Shown here in pieces: positions 1 through 9,146 of a stretch of DNA of 64,000 nt (positions within the stretch are counted from its first letter, which is position 1; each line of letters opens with the position of its first letter). The DNA lies in the NCBI GenBank assembly GCA_934271065.1, contig CAKQQQ010000001.1, positions 62,001-126,000 on the forward strand, written 5' to 3'. This DNA is from an uncultured Clostridia bacterium (GTDB lineage Bacteria > Bacillota > Clostridia > Christensenellales > Borkfalkiaceae). The position numbers and the translations under genes were made by a program. The notes below the pieces were generated by a model. The model saw only the letters and a program-made list of their open reading frames with translations, had not been told where the DNA came from and did no database searches.

Positions 1-242
1 AGTATATTTTCGGAATAAAACCCGAATACGACGGCTTAAAAATTCAGCCGTGCATACCCGACGAGTGGGAGAAGGTAACCGTAAAACGCAGATTCCGCGG
101 AACGGACTATACGATAAACATCGACAATAGCGCGAAAGCGGGCAATCGCGTAAAGGAAATCAAAGTCAAGAACGCCGTTATCAGAAACGGGTGCGTTTCG
201 TCGGACGCAAAAACCGCCGAGATAACGGTAATAACGGGCTGA
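1..242 (+). CDS. GH94 glycoside phosphorylase, C-terminal fragment (gene starts before the window)
   Basis: Only the last 79 codons lie in the window. They read YIFGIKPEYDGLKIQPCIP followed by a KRRFRGTDYTI stretch, the pattern that closes family GH94 enzymes (cellobiose, cellodextrin and N,N'-diacetylchitobiose phosphorylases; usual length near 800 residues). These cytoplasmic enzymes split beta-linked disaccharides with phosphate to give a sugar 1-phosphate and a free sugar. The exact substrate cannot be read from this tail. The frame ends with TGA and is followed within 20 bases by a strong terminator, so this was the last gene of its transcript. Confidence 0.8.
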   Translation, partial: YIFGIKPEYDGLKIQPCIPDEWEKVTVKRRFRGTDYTINIDNSAKAGNRVKEIKVKNAVIRNGCVSSDAKTAEITVITG

Positions 243-260
243 CGCAATCGCCTGCGACTA

Positions 261-300
261 CGGGGACGGAAGAATACGACTTCCGTCTCCGTTATTTTTT
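261..300 (+). terminator. Rho-independent terminator after the GH94 gene
   Basis: A 12-bp stem (261-272 with 280-291, one G-T pair) with a 7-base loop is followed by TTATTTTTT. It separates the GH94 transcript from nfnAB. Confidence 0.9.
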
Positions 301-347
301 CGGTTAAATATTGCCTTAAATATTGCCCGCCGAATCCGTTATTCAAA

Positions 348-376
348 TTGACAATCGCGCGTAAATACCGTATAAT
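348..376 (+). promoter_or_regulatory. Sigma-A promoter of nfnAB, consensus TTGACA-17-TATAAT
   Basis: TTGACA at 348-353 and TATAAT at 371-376 are separated by exactly 17 bases. The expected start is near 383, only about 10 bases before the nfnA ATG at 393. The ribosome site AAGGTG (383-388) would then sit at the extreme 5' end of the mRNA. The TTG at 348, an in-frame alternative start, is part of the -35 box and so cannot be the translation start. Confidence 0.85.
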
Positions 377-392
377 AAAATTAAGGTGCGAT

Positions 393-1280
393 ATGTACGA
401 GATAAAAAGATACGAAAGACTTACCGATAACATATTTTTAGCGGACGTTTACGCTCCGCGCGTTGCGAAAAATTGCAAAGCGGGGCAATTCGTCATAGTC
501 CGCGTCGACGAAAACGGCGAGCGTATACCGCTTACCGTATGCGACTTCGATCGCGTCGCTCAAACGGTTACGATAGTCGCGCAGGAAATCGGCGCGTCCA
601 CCTATAAACTCGGCAAACTCCGTAAAGGAGATTTTATCGCCGACTTCGTAGGTCCGCTCGGCAACCCGTCGGAACTTACCGAAACTCCCGTCGGCGAGTT
701 GAAGAATAAAAAGATAATATTCGTCGCCGGCGGCGTCGGCGCAGCACCCGTATATCCGCAGGTTAAATTTTTACACGAAAACGGAGTTAAAGCCGACGTT
801 ATAATCGGTGCGAAAAACAAAGACTTGCTTATACTCCGAACCGAACTCGAAAAAGCGGCGGACAGAGTTTTCGTTACGACGGACGACGGTTCTTGCGGAG
901 ATAAGGGGCTTGTAACCGATAAACTGCAAAGTCTCGTCGCGGGCGGCGAAAAATACGACTTGTGCGTGGCGATAGGTCCGGTTATAATGATGAAATTCGT
1001 TGCGAAAGCAACCGAAAAACTCGGCATAAAAACCGTGGTAAGTATGAACCCTATTATGGTTGACGGCACGGGTATGTGCGGCGCGTGCAGGGTTATCGTC
1101 GGTGGCGAAGTAAAATTCGCCTGCGTAGACGGTCCCGAATTCGACGGACACGCCGTCGATTACGACGAAGCGATGATACGGCAACGCCTTTACAAAACCG
1201 AAGAAGGCAGGGCGTATCTTAAAGCGAAAGAAGGCGATACTCATCACGGCGGTTGCGGAATGTGCGGAGATAAAGAATGA
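393..1280 (+). CDS. nfnA: NfnA: FAD/NAD-binding small subunit of NADH-dependent ferredoxin:NADP+ oxidoreductase
   Basis: 295 residues, ferredoxin-NADP-reductase-like. The order is an N-terminal FAD-binding barrel, a nucleotide-binding loop FVAGGVGAAPVYP near residues 110-122, and a C-terminal [2Fe-2S] site with Cys229, Cys232 and Cys244 (GMCGACR then FACVDGPEF). This matches NfnA and the older annotation 'sulfide dehydrogenase subunit / dihydroorotate dehydrogenase electron transfer subunit'. The partner encoded next is NfnB. Together they are known to bifurcate electrons from two NADPH to NAD+ and ferredoxin, reversibly, in the cytoplasm of anaerobes. The start at 393 is chosen over the upstream in-frame TTG because that codon lies in the -35 box. 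A second Cys pair (GGCGMCG) closes the protein. Confidence 0.9.
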   Translation: MYEIKRYERLTDNIFLADVYAPRVAKNCKAGQFVIVRVDENGERIPLTVCDFDRVAQTVTIVAQEIGASTYKLGKLRKGDFIADFVGPLGNPSELTETPVGELKNKKIIFVAGGVGAAPVYPQVKFLHENGVKADVIIGAKNKDLLILRTELEKAADRVFVTTDDGSCGDKGLVTDKLQSLVAGGEKYDLCVAIGPVIMMKFVAKATEKLGIKTVVSMNPIMVDGTGMCGACRVIVGGEVKFACVDGPEFDGHAVDYDEAMIRQRLYKTEEGRAYLKAKEGDTHHGGCGMCGDKE

Positions 1281-2659
1281 ACGATTCGTTGAAAAGAGTT
1301 CCCGTTCGGGAACGCGACGGTAAAATAAGGGCGACCGATTACGACGAAGTTTCGTGCGGTTATAACGACGCGGAAGCGGTTGCGGAAGCGAAAAGGTGTC
1401 TCGAATGTAAAAATCCGCGTTGCGTAGACGGTTGCCCGGTAAATATAAATATCCCCGCGTTTATATCGCGGATAAAAAGCGGCGACTTTGCGACGGCGTA
1501 CGAAATAGTTTCCGAAAGTTCGGCGTTGCCCGCCGTATGCGGCAGAGTCTGCCCGCAGGAAAAGCAATGCGAAGGCAGGTGCGTACGCGGAATAAAAGGC
1601 GAAGCGATAGCGATAGGTAAACTCGAAAGATTCGTCGCCGATAAGGCGAGAGAAGACGGGCTTGTCGGCGCGCGCAGAACACAGTACAACGGAAAGAACG
1701 TCGCCGTAATCGGGTCGGGCCCGTCCGGGTTATCCTGCGCCGGCGAACTTATAAAATACGGCTACGGCGTTACCGTATTCGAGGCTTTGCACGAACTCGG
1801 CGGCGTACTCGTATACGGTATTCCCGAATTCCGACTTCCCAAAGATAAAGTCGTAAAGCCGGAAATAGAGCGATTAAAGGATAGCGGCGTCAAGTTTGAA
1901 ACGAACGTGGTCGTGGGTAAATCCGTAACCGTAGATCAACTGCTGAGCGAAGAAGGTTTTTCTGCCGTTTTTATCGGAACGGGCGCGGGCTTACCCCGAT
2001 TTATGGGTATCGACGGCGAAAACGCGAACGGCGTTTTTTCCGCCAACGAGATTTTAACGCGCAATAATCTTATGCGCGCTTACGACGATTCTTACGACAC
2101 TCCGATAAAACTCGGCAAAAAAGTAGTCGTCGTGGGCGGCGGAAACGTCGCTATGGACGCGGCTCGCACCGCAATCAGAACGGGCGCGGAAACGATAATA
2201 ACTTACAGGCGCGGCGCGGACGAATTACCCGCAAGAAAAGAAGAAGTGCGGCACGCCGAAGAAGAAGGCGTGAAATTCGAACTGCTTACCAACCCCACGC
2301 GCATTCTGGTCGGCGACGACGGAAGCGTAAAGGGCGTAAGGCTTATCAGAATGAGACTCGGCGAACCCGACGCGTCGGGCAGAAGAAGCCCCGTTGAAAT
2401 TCCCGACAGCGAATACGATATAGAGTGCGACTCGGTAATAATGTCGCTGGGTACGTCTCCCAACCCGTTGATAGTTTCTTCTACCGACGGGCTTGACGCG
2501 GATAAAAGAAAGAGAATTATTGCCGACGAACGCGGAGTAACGTCGCGTAAGGGCGTGTTTGCCGGCGGCGACGCGGTAACGGGCGCGGCGACCGTGATTC
2601 TCGCTATGCAGGCGGGTAAAAAAGCCGCCGAAGCGATAAGGGAATATTTATCCGCATAA
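1277..2659 (+). CDS. nfnB: NfnB: GltD-like large subunit of the Nfn transhydrogenase
   Basis: 460 residues, overlapping nfnA by the ATGA junction, so translation is coupled. The N-terminus carries two [4Fe-4S] sets: Cys41, 44, 49, 53 and Cys88, 92, 98, 102. An FAD-binding Rossmann motif VIGSGPSGLSCAG follows near residue 144 and an NADPH-binding motif VVVGGGNVAMDAAR near 287. This is the architecture of the small subunit of glutamate synthase (GltD). With NfnA upstream and no glutamate synthase large subunit nearby, the NfnB role is the better call. 'NADPH-dependent glutamate synthase small subunit, gltA' is the common automatic label. Confidence 0.9.
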   Translation: MNDSLKRVPVRERDGKIRATDYDEVSCGYNDAEAVAEAKRCLECKNPRCVDGCPVNINIPAFISRIKSGDFATAYEIVSESSALPAVCGRVCPQEKQCEGRCVRGIKGEAIAIGKLERFVADKAREDGLVGARRTQYNGKNVAVIGSGPSGLSCAGELIKYGYGVTVFEALHELGGVLVYGIPEFRLPKDKVVKPEIERLKDSGVKFETNVVVGKSVTVDQLLSEEGFSAVFIGTGAGLPRFMGIDGENANGVFSANEILTRNNLMRAYDDSYDTPIKLGKKVVVVGGGNVAMDAARTAIRTGAETIITYRRGADELPARKEEVRHAEEEGVKFELLTNPTRILVGDDGSVKGVRLIRMRLGEPDASGRRSPVEIPDSEYDIECDSVIMSLGTSPNPLIVSSTDGLDADKRKRIIADERGVTSRKGVFAGGDAVTGAATVILAMQAGKKAAEAIREYLSA

Positions 2660-2673
2660 ACTCGGTAATTTGC

Positions 2674-2702
2674 TTGCAAATTAAAAATAAATCGTATATA
2701 AT
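2674..2702 (+). promoter_or_regulatory. Sigma-A promoter of guaB (TTGCAA-17-TATAAT)
   Basis: TTGCAA at 2674-2679 and TATAAT at 2697-2702, 17-base spacer. The predicted leader is about 18 bases and contains AGGAGA (2715-2720) six bases before the ATG, so there is no room for a riboswitch. Confidence 0.75.
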
Positions 2703-2726
2703 ACTAAAAAATTCAGGAGATATGTT

Positions 2727-4226
2727 ATGGCTCATTACTACGAAGAAGCGTGTCATACGTTCAACGAGTATCTGCTCGTTCCGGGGTATACCGGTGAGAA
2801 TTGTATTCCGGCAAACGTCGATTTATCTACTCCGCTTTTAAGGTATAAGAAAGGCGAAACCCCGTTCAAAATCAATATTCCGATGATCTCTGCCATAATG
2901 CAGTCCGTGTCCAACGACACGCTTGCGATCGCTCTTGCCAAAGAAGGCGGAATGAGTTTCATCTACTGCTCGCAGTCCATAGAAGACGAAGCCGAAATGG
3001 TAAGAAGAGTAAAGAGTTATAAGGCTGGCTTCGTCGTAAGCGCGTCCAACCTTACGCCCGACGCGACTCTGGCGGACGTACTCGAACTCAAAGAACGCAA
3101 CGGCTTTTCCACCATCGCCGTTACCGACGACGGAAAGTGCAACGGTAAACTTTTAGGCATAGTAACCAGCAGGGATTACCGCGTAAGCAGAATGTCTTTA
3201 ACCGAAAAGGTATCGTCGTTTATGACTCCGCTCGAAAAACTCGTAACCGCTCCGTCGGGTACGACGTTAAAAGACGCCAACGACGTTATATGGGCGCATA
3301 AACTCAACTCTCTGCCTATCGTCGACGCGGACGGCAGACTTATGTACTTCGTTTTCAGAAAAGACTACGCCGAACATAAGACCAACCCGCGCGAAGTGCT
3401 TGACGAAGAAAAGCGTTATATGGTAGGCGCGGGCGTAAACTCGTTCGATTACGAAAAGCGTATCCCCGCCCTGGTAGAAGCGGGCGCGGACGTGCTTTGC
3501 ATAGACTCTTCCGAAGGTTACACCTGCTGGCAGAAGCGCGTAATCGATTTCGTAAGAAGCAAGTACGGCGACAAGGTAAAAATAGGCGCGGGCAACGTCG
3601 TCGATAAAGACGGATTCGACTTTTTGGCGGACGCCGGCGCGGACTTTATAAAAATCGGTATCGGCGGCGGCTCGATATGTATTACCCGCGAAACGAAAGG
3701 AATCGGCAGGGGGCAAGCCACGGCTGTAATAGAAGTCGCGAAAGCGAGAGACGAATACTATAAAAAGACGGGCGTGTACGTTCCGATCTGTTCCGACGGC
3801 GGAATCGTTCACGATCATCACATAACCCTTGCGCTCGCTATGGGTGCGGACTTCGTAATGCTCGGCAGATATTTCGCTCGTTTCGACGAAAGCCCGACGC
3901 CCAAACTCAACATCAACGGCACTATCGTAAAAGAATACTGGGGCGAAGGCAGTAACAGGGCGAGAAACTGGCAGCGTTACGATCTCGGCGGCAAAAACAA
4001 ACTCGCTTTTGAAGAAGGCGTTGACTCGTACGTTACCTATGCCGGACCTTTACACGACAACGTAGAAAAAACTCTTTACAAAGTCAAATCTACTATGTGC
4101 AACTGCGGCGTTACGGATATTCCGTCTCTGCAAAAGAACGCAAAACTTACGCTGGTATCCCCGACGAGTATCGTCGAAGGCGGTTATCACGACGTAATTC
4201 TTAAAGGCGGCAACACCAAACTTTAA
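2727..4226 (+). CDS. guaB: Inosine-5'-monophosphate dehydrogenase
   Basis: 499 residues. It oxidises IMP to XMP with NAD+, the committed step of GMP synthesis; guaA, the next step, lies at 58.98 kb. A TIM barrel is interrupted by two CBS repeats at about residues 100-220. The catalytic loop is [10 protein letters not shown] with the nucleophile Cys317 and the flap region follows. The usual loop is GSICTTR; here the residue after Cys is Ile, seen in a long-form subgroup of about 500 residues to which this protein appears to belong. It has its own promoter and a good AGGAGA site. Confidence 0.93.
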   Translation: MAHYYEEACHTFNEYLLVPGYTGENCIPANVDLSTPLLRYKKGETPFKINIPMISAIMQSVSNDTLAIALAKEGGMSFIYCSQSIEDEAEMVRRVKSYKAGFVVSASNLTPDATLADVLELKERNGFSTIAVTDDGKCNGKLLGIVTSRDYRVSRMSLTEKVSSFMTPLEKLVTAPSGTTLKDANDVIWAHKLNSLPIVDADGRLMYFVFRKDYAEHKTNPREVLDEEKRYMVGAGVNSFDYEKRIPALVEAGADVLCIDSSEGYTCWQKRVIDFVRSKYGDKVKIGAGNVVDKDGFDFLADAGADFIKIGIGGGSICITRETKGIGRGQATAVIEVAKARDEYYKKTGVYVPICSDGGIVHDHHITLALAMGADFVMLGRYFARFDESPTPKLNINGTIVKEYWGEGSNRARNWQRYDLGGKNKLAFEEGVDSYVTYAGPLHDNVEKTLYKVKSTMCNCGVTDIPSLQKNAKLTLVSPTSIVEGGYHDVILKGGNTKL

Positions 4227-4270
4227 TTTTTACGGGTATATTCCCGAAAATCCTGAAAGGGGGGCGAACT

Positions 4271-5938
4271 ATGGCTACGGATATAGAGATCGCGAGAGCG
4301 TATAATATGAAACCCGTCGGCGAAATCGCCGCAAAGGTCGGTATTCCGCAAGACAGGCTCGAACCGTACGGTAAGTATAAGGCGAAAATCGACGTTTCGT
4401 ATCTGAACGCCGACGGCGTTAAAGACGGTAAACTTATACTCGTGACGGCTATAAACCCTACGCCTGCGGGCGAAGGTAAAACCACCACGACGATAGGTCT
4501 TGCCGACGCGCTCAATCTGACGGGCAGAAAGACGGTTGTCGCGCTCAGAGAGCCGTCGCTCGGTCCGGTATTCGGCGTTAAAGGCGGCGCGACGGGCGGC
4601 GGATACGCGCAGGTCGTTCCGATGGAAGATATAAACCTGCATTTTACGGGCGATTTCCACGCGATAGGCGCGGCGAACAATCTTCTTTGCGCTATGCTCG
4701 ATAATTCCGTGTATCAGGGCAATCCGCTCAATATCGATCCGCGAACGGTAACGCTTAAACGGTGCGTCGATATGAACGATCGCCAACTGCGCAGAATTAC
4801 CGACGGGCTTGGCGGAAAAACTAACGGATTTCCCCGCGAAGACGGGTTCGAAATAACGGTTGCAAGCGAAGTTATGGCGGTGTTCTGCCTTGCCGAGTCG
4901 CTTGCCGATCTGAAAAAGCGGCTTGCCGCGATAACGGTCGCGTACACGTTTGACCAAAAGCCCGTAACCGCGGGCGATCTTAAAGCGCAGGGCGCGATGA
5001 CCGCGCTCCTTAAAGACGCGTTAAAACCTAATCTCGTACAGACTATGGGCGGTACGCCCGCAATCGTACACGGCGGACCGTTTGCCAACATCGCTCACGG
5101 TTGCAATTCGGTAATAGCAACGAAAACCGCGCTTAAACTCGGCGATTATTGCATAACTGAAGCGGGATTCGGCGCGGATCTCGGCGCGGAAAAATTCTTC
5201 GACGTGAAGTGTCGCAAGGCCGGCTTAACCCCGTCGGCGGTAGTGCTTGTCGCAACCGTCAGGGCGTTAAAGTTCCACGGCGGCGTTAAAAAAGAAAATT
5301 TGTCGGAAGAAAATCTCGACGCTCTTAAAAAAGGTATTCCGAATCTTTTAAGGCACGTTTCTAATATTACCGAAGTATACAAATTACCCGTAGTCGTTGC
5401 GATAAACGAATTTCCTACCGACACTCAATCCGAAATCGCGCTCGTTAGAGACGAGTGTAAACGTTACGGAGTCAACGTCGCGTTATCGTCCGTATGGGCA
5501 AACGGCGGCAAGGGCGGTATAGAACTTGCCGAAGAAGTAGTTAAACTCTGCGAAAAAAAGACCGATTTTTCGTATTGCTACGACTTAAACGACGGCGTAA
5601 AGAATAAAATCGAATCCGTTGTAAAAAATATATACGGCGGCGCGTCGGTCTCGTACACCGCGTCTGCCGAAAAGAAAATAGCCGCGGCGGAAAAAAGCGG
5701 CTACGGCAATCTGCCGATATGTATCGCAAAAACTCAATACTCTTTTTCCGACGATCCGAGTCTGCTCGGCGCGCCGAAAGGTTTTACCGTCTCCGTTAAA
5801 GATATAAAAATCGCGAGCGGGGCGGGATTTATCGTCGTTTATACGGGCGACGTTATGACGATGCCGGGGCTTCCGAAAATTCCGTCGGCGGAAAAAATCG
5901 ACGTTGACGAAAACGGAGTTATATACGGATTATTCTGA
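4271..5938 (+). CDS. fhs: Formate-tetrahydrofolate ligase
   Basis: 555 residues, the normal length of the monofunctional enzyme. It makes 10-formyl-tetrahydrofolate from formate, tetrahydrofolate and ATP, feeding purine synthesis and, in acetogens, the methyl branch of the Wood-Ljungdahl path. The ATP loop [18 protein letters not shown] lies near residues 62-80 and the family motif [20 protein letters not shown] follows near 93-112. It follows guaB by 44 bases with a GAAAGGGGGG ribosome site and no clear terminator between, so the two may be co-transcribed. No other Wood-Ljungdahl genes are seen in this window. Confidence 0.95.
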   Translation: MATDIEIARAYNMKPVGEIAAKVGIPQDRLEPYGKYKAKIDVSYLNADGVKDGKLILVTAINPTPAGEGKTTTTIGLADALNLTGRKTVVALREPSLGPVFGVKGGATGGGYAQVVPMEDINLHFTGDFHAIGAANNLLCAMLDNSVYQGNPLNIDPRTVTLKRCVDMNDRQLRRITDGLGGKTNGFPREDGFEITVASEVMAVFCLAESLADLKKRLAAITVAYTFDQKPVTAGDLKAQGAMTALLKDALKPNLVQTMGGTPAIVHGGPFANIAHGCNSVIATKTALKLGDYCITEAGFGADLGAEKFFDVKCRKAGLTPSAVVLVATVRALKFHGGVKKENLSEENLDALKKGIPNLLRHVSNITEVYKLPVVVAINEFPTDTQSEIALVRDECKRYGVNVALSSVWANGGKGGIELAEEVVKLCEKKTDFSYCYDLNDGVKNKIESVVKNIYGGASVSYTASAEKKIAAAEKSGYGNLPICIAKTQYSFSDDPSLLGAPKGFTVSVKDIKIASGAGFIVVYTGDVMTMPGLPKIPSAEKIDVDENGVIYGLF

Positions 5939-5956
5939 TAAAAAGGAGAATAAAAT

Positions 5957-6556
5957 ATGACCAATTTATTCAAAACCGAAAAAAGCAAACTGTTCTGGCT
6001 TGAAATCGTACTCGGCGTTTTGTGCATACTGCTCGCCGTCGTTTTCGCGCCGATATGGGAAAGTACCGACGTCTTCTTTAAGGACTGGGGTATGAAAATT
6101 ATCGACGTGCTTATCGCCGTGCTTATCGTCGCATATCTCTTCGGCTATTTGTGGAAGAGAATGATCTCCGCGAAAGGCGTCGTACAAGTCCTTACGATCC
6201 TGGAATTTTGTTCGCTCGCGATCATCGCGCTCGGCTGTCTGTTCTCGCAGTTCAACGTAATACCCGTTAGCGGAGCGTGCAAAATCTTCGGTCTCGTGCT
6301 TTGGTGCAGGGGCGTAGTCGAACTTTTCAGGGCATACTACCTTTCCAGACTCGCAACCTATAAATACTCTTCCGCGTGGCTGTTCCTTGCGATCGCTATG
6401 GTATCGTTCGGAACGTATTGCTTTGCCAAGCCGTTTATACAAGACGTTGCCATTCTCTGGGTGTTCGTCTGCGCGCTTCTCGTTTTCGGAATACTTTTCG
6501 TAGCGATCGGCTGTATGCAAAAACCCGTCAAGGCGAAAGTAAAAAGCGTAAACTGA
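5957..6556 (+). CDS. HdeD-like (DUF308-type) six-helix membrane protein
   Basis: 199 residues with about six hydrophobic segments (from about 13, 48, 81, 104, 139 and 162) arranged as hairpins, with basic ends. The length and hairpin layout resemble the HdeD/DUF308 family of small integral membrane proteins, whose function is poorly known. The start has AAGGAG eight bases upstream and lies 18 bases after fhs, so it is probably the last gene of the guaB-fhs transcript. The family call is from pattern only. Confidence 0.6.
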   Translation: MTNLFKTEKSKLFWLEIVLGVLCILLAVVFAPIWESTDVFFKDWGMKIIDVLIAVLIVAYLFGYLWKRMISAKGVVQVLTILEFCSLAIIALGCLFSQFNVIPVSGACKIFGLVLWCRGVVELFRAYYLSRLATYKYSSAWLFLAIAMVSFGTYCFAKPFIQDVAILWVFVCALLVFGILFVAIGCMQKPVKAKVKSVN

Positions 6557-6577
6557 TTTATAGTTATCCGTATGATC

Positions 6578-6605
6578 GGGGTTGCCGCGTTATAGCGGCA
6601 ACCCC
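6578..6605. terminator. Strong hairpin between convergent genes
   Basis: A perfect 11-bp GC-rich stem (GGGGTTGCCGC with GCGGCAACCCC) and a 6-base loop lie between two genes that end toward each other. Neither side has a clear U-tract, so it is a stalling or bidirectional terminator rather than a textbook one. Confidence 0.6.
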
Positions 6606-6612
6606 TTCCGCG

Positions 6613-7926
6613 TTATAGCGGAGTTACGGTAACTGACAGATTATCGGCGGTAAAAGCGTTCGCTCCGCCGTTTCTTACGTCAAGCGTAGAACCGCCCGCC
6701 GGTACGGTTATAACTGCTTTGCCCGAAAGCGGAACGACGTCTGTCGTCGCGCCCGCGGTGGCAACGGAAAGCGTCTGCGGAATCTCCGTTCCGCCGAGAT
6801 ACGCCGCAAGCGTCGCTCTGTCGGTTATTCCCGTTGCGTTCGCGTGGTACTCGACTATATAATTCCCTTGCGAAAGCGTCAATCCCGTACCCGCGCCGTC
6901 AAGAGCAATCGCTCCGTCGGTGTTATTGAAAGTTTCGGCTACGGTAAGGGGAGTATTCGGCGCGGCGTTTTGCGTTGCGTTATAAAACTGACCTACGGTC
7001 AGAGTCGCGCTTGCGCCCGTTGCGCCGGTTGCCCCCGTAGGACCTGTCGGACCTGTCGGACCTGTAGGACCGACTGCACCGTCAAGACCAGCCGCACCCG
7101 TTGCGCCCGTAGGACCTGTCGGACCTGTCGGACCTGTGGGACCGACCGCGCCGTCCAGACCAGCCGCACCCGTCGCGCCCGTTGCTCCCGTAGGACCTGT
7201 CGGACCTGTGGGACCGACCGCGCCGTCCAGACCAGCCGCGCCCGTTGCGCCCGTCGCGCCGGTTGCCCCCGTAGGACCTGTCGGACCGGTAGGACCGACC
7301 GCGCCGTCAAGACCAGCCGCGCCCGTTGCGCCCGTTGCTCCCGTAGGACCTGTCGGACCGGTAGGACCGACCGCACCGTCAAGACCAGCCGCGCCGGTTG
7401 CGCCCGTTGCTCCCGTAGGACCTGTCGGACCGGTAGGACCGACCGCACCATCAAGACCTGCTGCGCCCGTTGCCCCCGTAGGACCTGTCGGACCGGTAGG
7501 ACCGACCGCGCCGTTCAATCCTGCCGCGCCCGTCGCGCCCGTCGCGCCCGTTGCTCCCGTAGGACCTGTCGGACCTGTTGGACCGACCGCGCCGTCAAGA
7601 CCAGCCGCGCCTGCCGCGCCCGTTGCGCCGGTTGCTCCCGTAGGACCTGTAGGACCGACCGCGCCGTCAAGACCTGCCGCACCTGTTGCGCCGGTCGCGC
7701 CTGTTGCGCCCGTCGCGCCCGTAGGACCTGTTGGACCGGTAGGACCGCCTGCCGCGCCCGTTGCTCCGGTCGCGCCCGTAGGACCTGTCGGACCTGTTGG
7801 ACCGGTCGCTCCCGTAGGACCTTTGATTACGAAGCCGTTGCGGTTGCCGCAACACCGTCTCGGCTCGCGGGGCGGTTCGGGGCGTTGTCCGCAACAGAAA
7901 AACATTCTGCATAAATCTTCAAACAT
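6613..7926 (-). CDS. Collagen-like surface protein with C-terminal jelly-roll-like domain (BclA-like)
   Basis: 437 residues from the ATG at 7926, chosen because AAAGGAG lies nine bases upstream; a longer in-frame start at 7998 has no ribosome site. The order is: residues 1-35, a short Cys-containing head (FFCCGQ, RRCCGN) with no signal peptide; residues 36-304, about 90 Gly-X-Y triplets, almost all [12 protein letters not shown] or GAV; residues 308-437, a Gly/Thr/Val-rich beta domain. This is the plan of bacterial trimeric collagen-like proteins such as BclA of the Bacillus exosporium and related clostridial spore or surface filaments. Nine interruptions G(L)(D/N)GAV divide the collagen part into modules of 21-27 residues. 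Surface location and Thr glycosylation are inferences. Confidence 0.85.
   Translation of the reverse strand: MFEDLCRMFFCCGQRPEPPREPRRCCGNRNGFVIKGPTGATGPTGPTGPTGATGATGAAGGPTGPTGPTGATGATGATGATGAAGLDGAVGPTGPTGATGATGAAGAAGLDGAVGPTGPTGPTGATGATGATGAAGLNGAVGPTGPTGPTGATGAAGLDGAVGPTGPTGPTGATGATGAAGLDGAVGPTGPTGPTGATGATGAAGLDGAVGPTGPTGPTGATGATGATGAAGLDGAVGPTGPTGPTGATGATGAAGLDGAVGPTGPTGPTGPTGATGAAGLDGAVGPTGPTGPTGPTGATGATGASATLTVGQFYNATQNAAPNTPLTVAETFNNTDGAIALDGAGTGLTLSQGNYIVEYHANATGITDRATLAAYLGGTEIPQTLSVATAGATTDVVPLSGKAVITVPAGGSTLDVRNGGANAFTADNLSVTVTPL
7015..7821 (-). repeat. Collagen Gly-X-Y coding repeat, nine modules of about 72 bp
   Basis: The DNA repeats with a period of about 63-81 bp, each module coding GLDGAV followed by three to five GPT/GAT triplets and GAA. 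Near-identity between modules makes copy-number change by slippage or recombination likely. It is a coding repeat, not a CRISPR array. Confidence 0.9.
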
Positions 7927-7974
7927 CAGATAATTCTCCTTTACGGCGCGTAAAATAAATCTACGCGCTATTTC

Positions 7975-7980
7975 ATTATA
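7975..7980 (-). promoter_or_regulatory. Possible -10 element of the collagen-like gene
   Basis: Reading on the minus strand, TATAAT sits inside CATATAAT, about 49 bases before the ATG. No good TTGACA-like -35 lies 16-18 bases upstream. CATATAAT also resembles the -10 of sporulation sigma factors E and K, but a matching -35 was not found. Confidence 0.35.
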
Positions 7981-8039
7981 TGCCCGTTTGATTTTCACGG
8001 CTAATATCGTTATTCCGTAATATATTAAAGGGGATTGTT

Positions 8040-9098
8040 ATGAAAATATCCGTTTGTATTATAGTAAAAAACGAAAGCGAGACCGTGGAAAGGTGTCTCG
8101 AAAGCGTAAAGCCTTTCGCCGACGAGATAATCGTCGCGGATACGGGCAGCGTTGACGATACGAAGGCTAAAGCGAGAAAATTTACCGATAAAATATACGA
8201 TTTTAAGTGGATAAACGACTTTTCGGCGGCAAGGAATCACGCGTTTGAAAAAGCGACGTCCGATTACTTGTTCTGGCTTGACGCAGACGACGTTATCGCT
8301 ACCGAAAACGCGTTGAAAATAGCCGCGTTGAAAACCGAAAAAAATATTTACGACACTTATATGTTCCGTTACGCGGTTGCCTTCGATAAAAACGGTTTGC
8401 CGACTTTTGAATATTATCGCGAGCGACTTATGAAAAACTGCGCGGCGGCAAGGTTTAAGGGGTTCGTTCACGAAGCGGTCGCGCCGTTCGGCAAAATCGT
8501 TTACCGCGACGATATAACGATAGAGCATCGCAAACTTAAATCGGGCGATCCGACGAGAAATCTGCGTATGTACGAAGAATATATCGCAAGCGGCAAAACG
8601 CTCGACGCGCGCGGCGAATATTACTACGCCAAAGAATTGTTTTATAACCGCAGATACGCCGACGCCAAGCGCGAGCTTCAAAAATATCTGTTAGGCGGAG
8701 CGGGTTTTTTGCCCGACGTAAAAGACGCGTATAAGACGATTTATAAATGCGACGCGTTGCGCTGCTTGTCGGCAGACGAAAAAAATTTAACCGACGCTTT
8801 GGCGGCGTGCGGGGCGGATTCCGAAATATTTTGTTATCTCGGCGACGCGCGCCTGCGGCGCGGCGATTTTACTTGTGCGACGGCGTATTATAAATGCGCG
8901 TTGTGCGTCGATAAGCCTTCGCCCGAAAGCGGATTTTACGAGAGTAAATTTTATTATATCGAGCCGTTGTTAAGGCTCGTATCCGCGTATTACGGTAGCG
9001 GCGACAAGAAAACCGCCGCCGTTTTTCACGACTTGTGTCTGAAAAATTATCCCGAAGCGGACGAAGTCGTTTTTAATTCGCGTTTTTTTGAAAAATGA
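8040..9098 (+). CDS. Family 2 glycosyltransferase with C-terminal helical (TPR-like) part
   Basis: 352 residues. The N-terminus ISVCIIVKNESETVERCLES and the DxD region FWLDADDV (near residue 81) define a GT-A fold family 2 transferase, of the type labelled 'tetratricopeptide repeat / glycosyltransferase involved in cell wall biosynthesis'. The second half is rich in Tyr, Ala and Lys with an alpha-helical repeat look. It has no membrane segment and should act in the cytoplasm. AAAGGGGA precedes the ATG. It is divergent from the collagen-like gene by 113 bases, and one idea is that it glycosylates Thr in that protein. That partnership is inference. Confidence 0.8.
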   Translation: MKISVCIIVKNESETVERCLESVKPFADEIIVADTGSVDDTKAKARKFTDKIYDFKWINDFSAARNHAFEKATSDYLFWLDADDVIATENALKIAALKTEKNIYDTYMFRYAVAFDKNGLPTFEYYRERLMKNCAAARFKGFVHEAVAPFGKIVYRDDITIEHRKLKSGDPTRNLRMYEEYIASGKTLDARGEYYYAKELFYNRRYADAKRELQKYLLGGAGFLPDVKDAYKTIYKCDALRCLSADEKNLTDALAACGADSEIFCYLGDARLRRGDFTCATAYYKCALCVDKPSPESGFYESKFYYIEPLLRLVSAYYGSGDKKTAAVFHDLCLKNYPEADEVVFNSRFFEK

Positions 9099-9109
9099 CC
9101 TTTTATCTG

Positions 9110-9138
9110 TTTACAAAACTTTATAATTGTTGTACAAT
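9110..9138 (+). promoter_or_regulatory. Sigma-A promoter (TTTACA-17-TACAAT) eight bases before the yitT-type ATG
   Basis: TTTACA at 9110-9115 and TACAAT at 9133-9138 have a 17-base spacer. Transcription should begin near 9145 and the ATG is at 9147, predicting a leaderless message. A second TATAAT at 9122-9127 lacks a good -35 and would still leave only about 13 bases without a ribosome site. Confidence 0.65.
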
Positions 9139-9146
9139 ATCGGTGT

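Noticed and set aside
348..392. TTG start that would add 15 residues to NfnA
   Set aside because: The TTG is the first three bases of the perfect -35 box, upstream of the transcript.
7015..7821. Periodic repeat that might suggest a CRISPR array
   Set aside because: Units vary in length by triplets, contain no unique spacers, and code for collagen triplets in one frame.
6844..7933. Two long open frames (356 and 265 codons) opposite the collagen-like gene
   Set aside because: They are Pro/Val/Ala- and Arg/Thr/Cys-repeats created by the antisense of GPT/GAT codons; no ribosome site or sensible protein.
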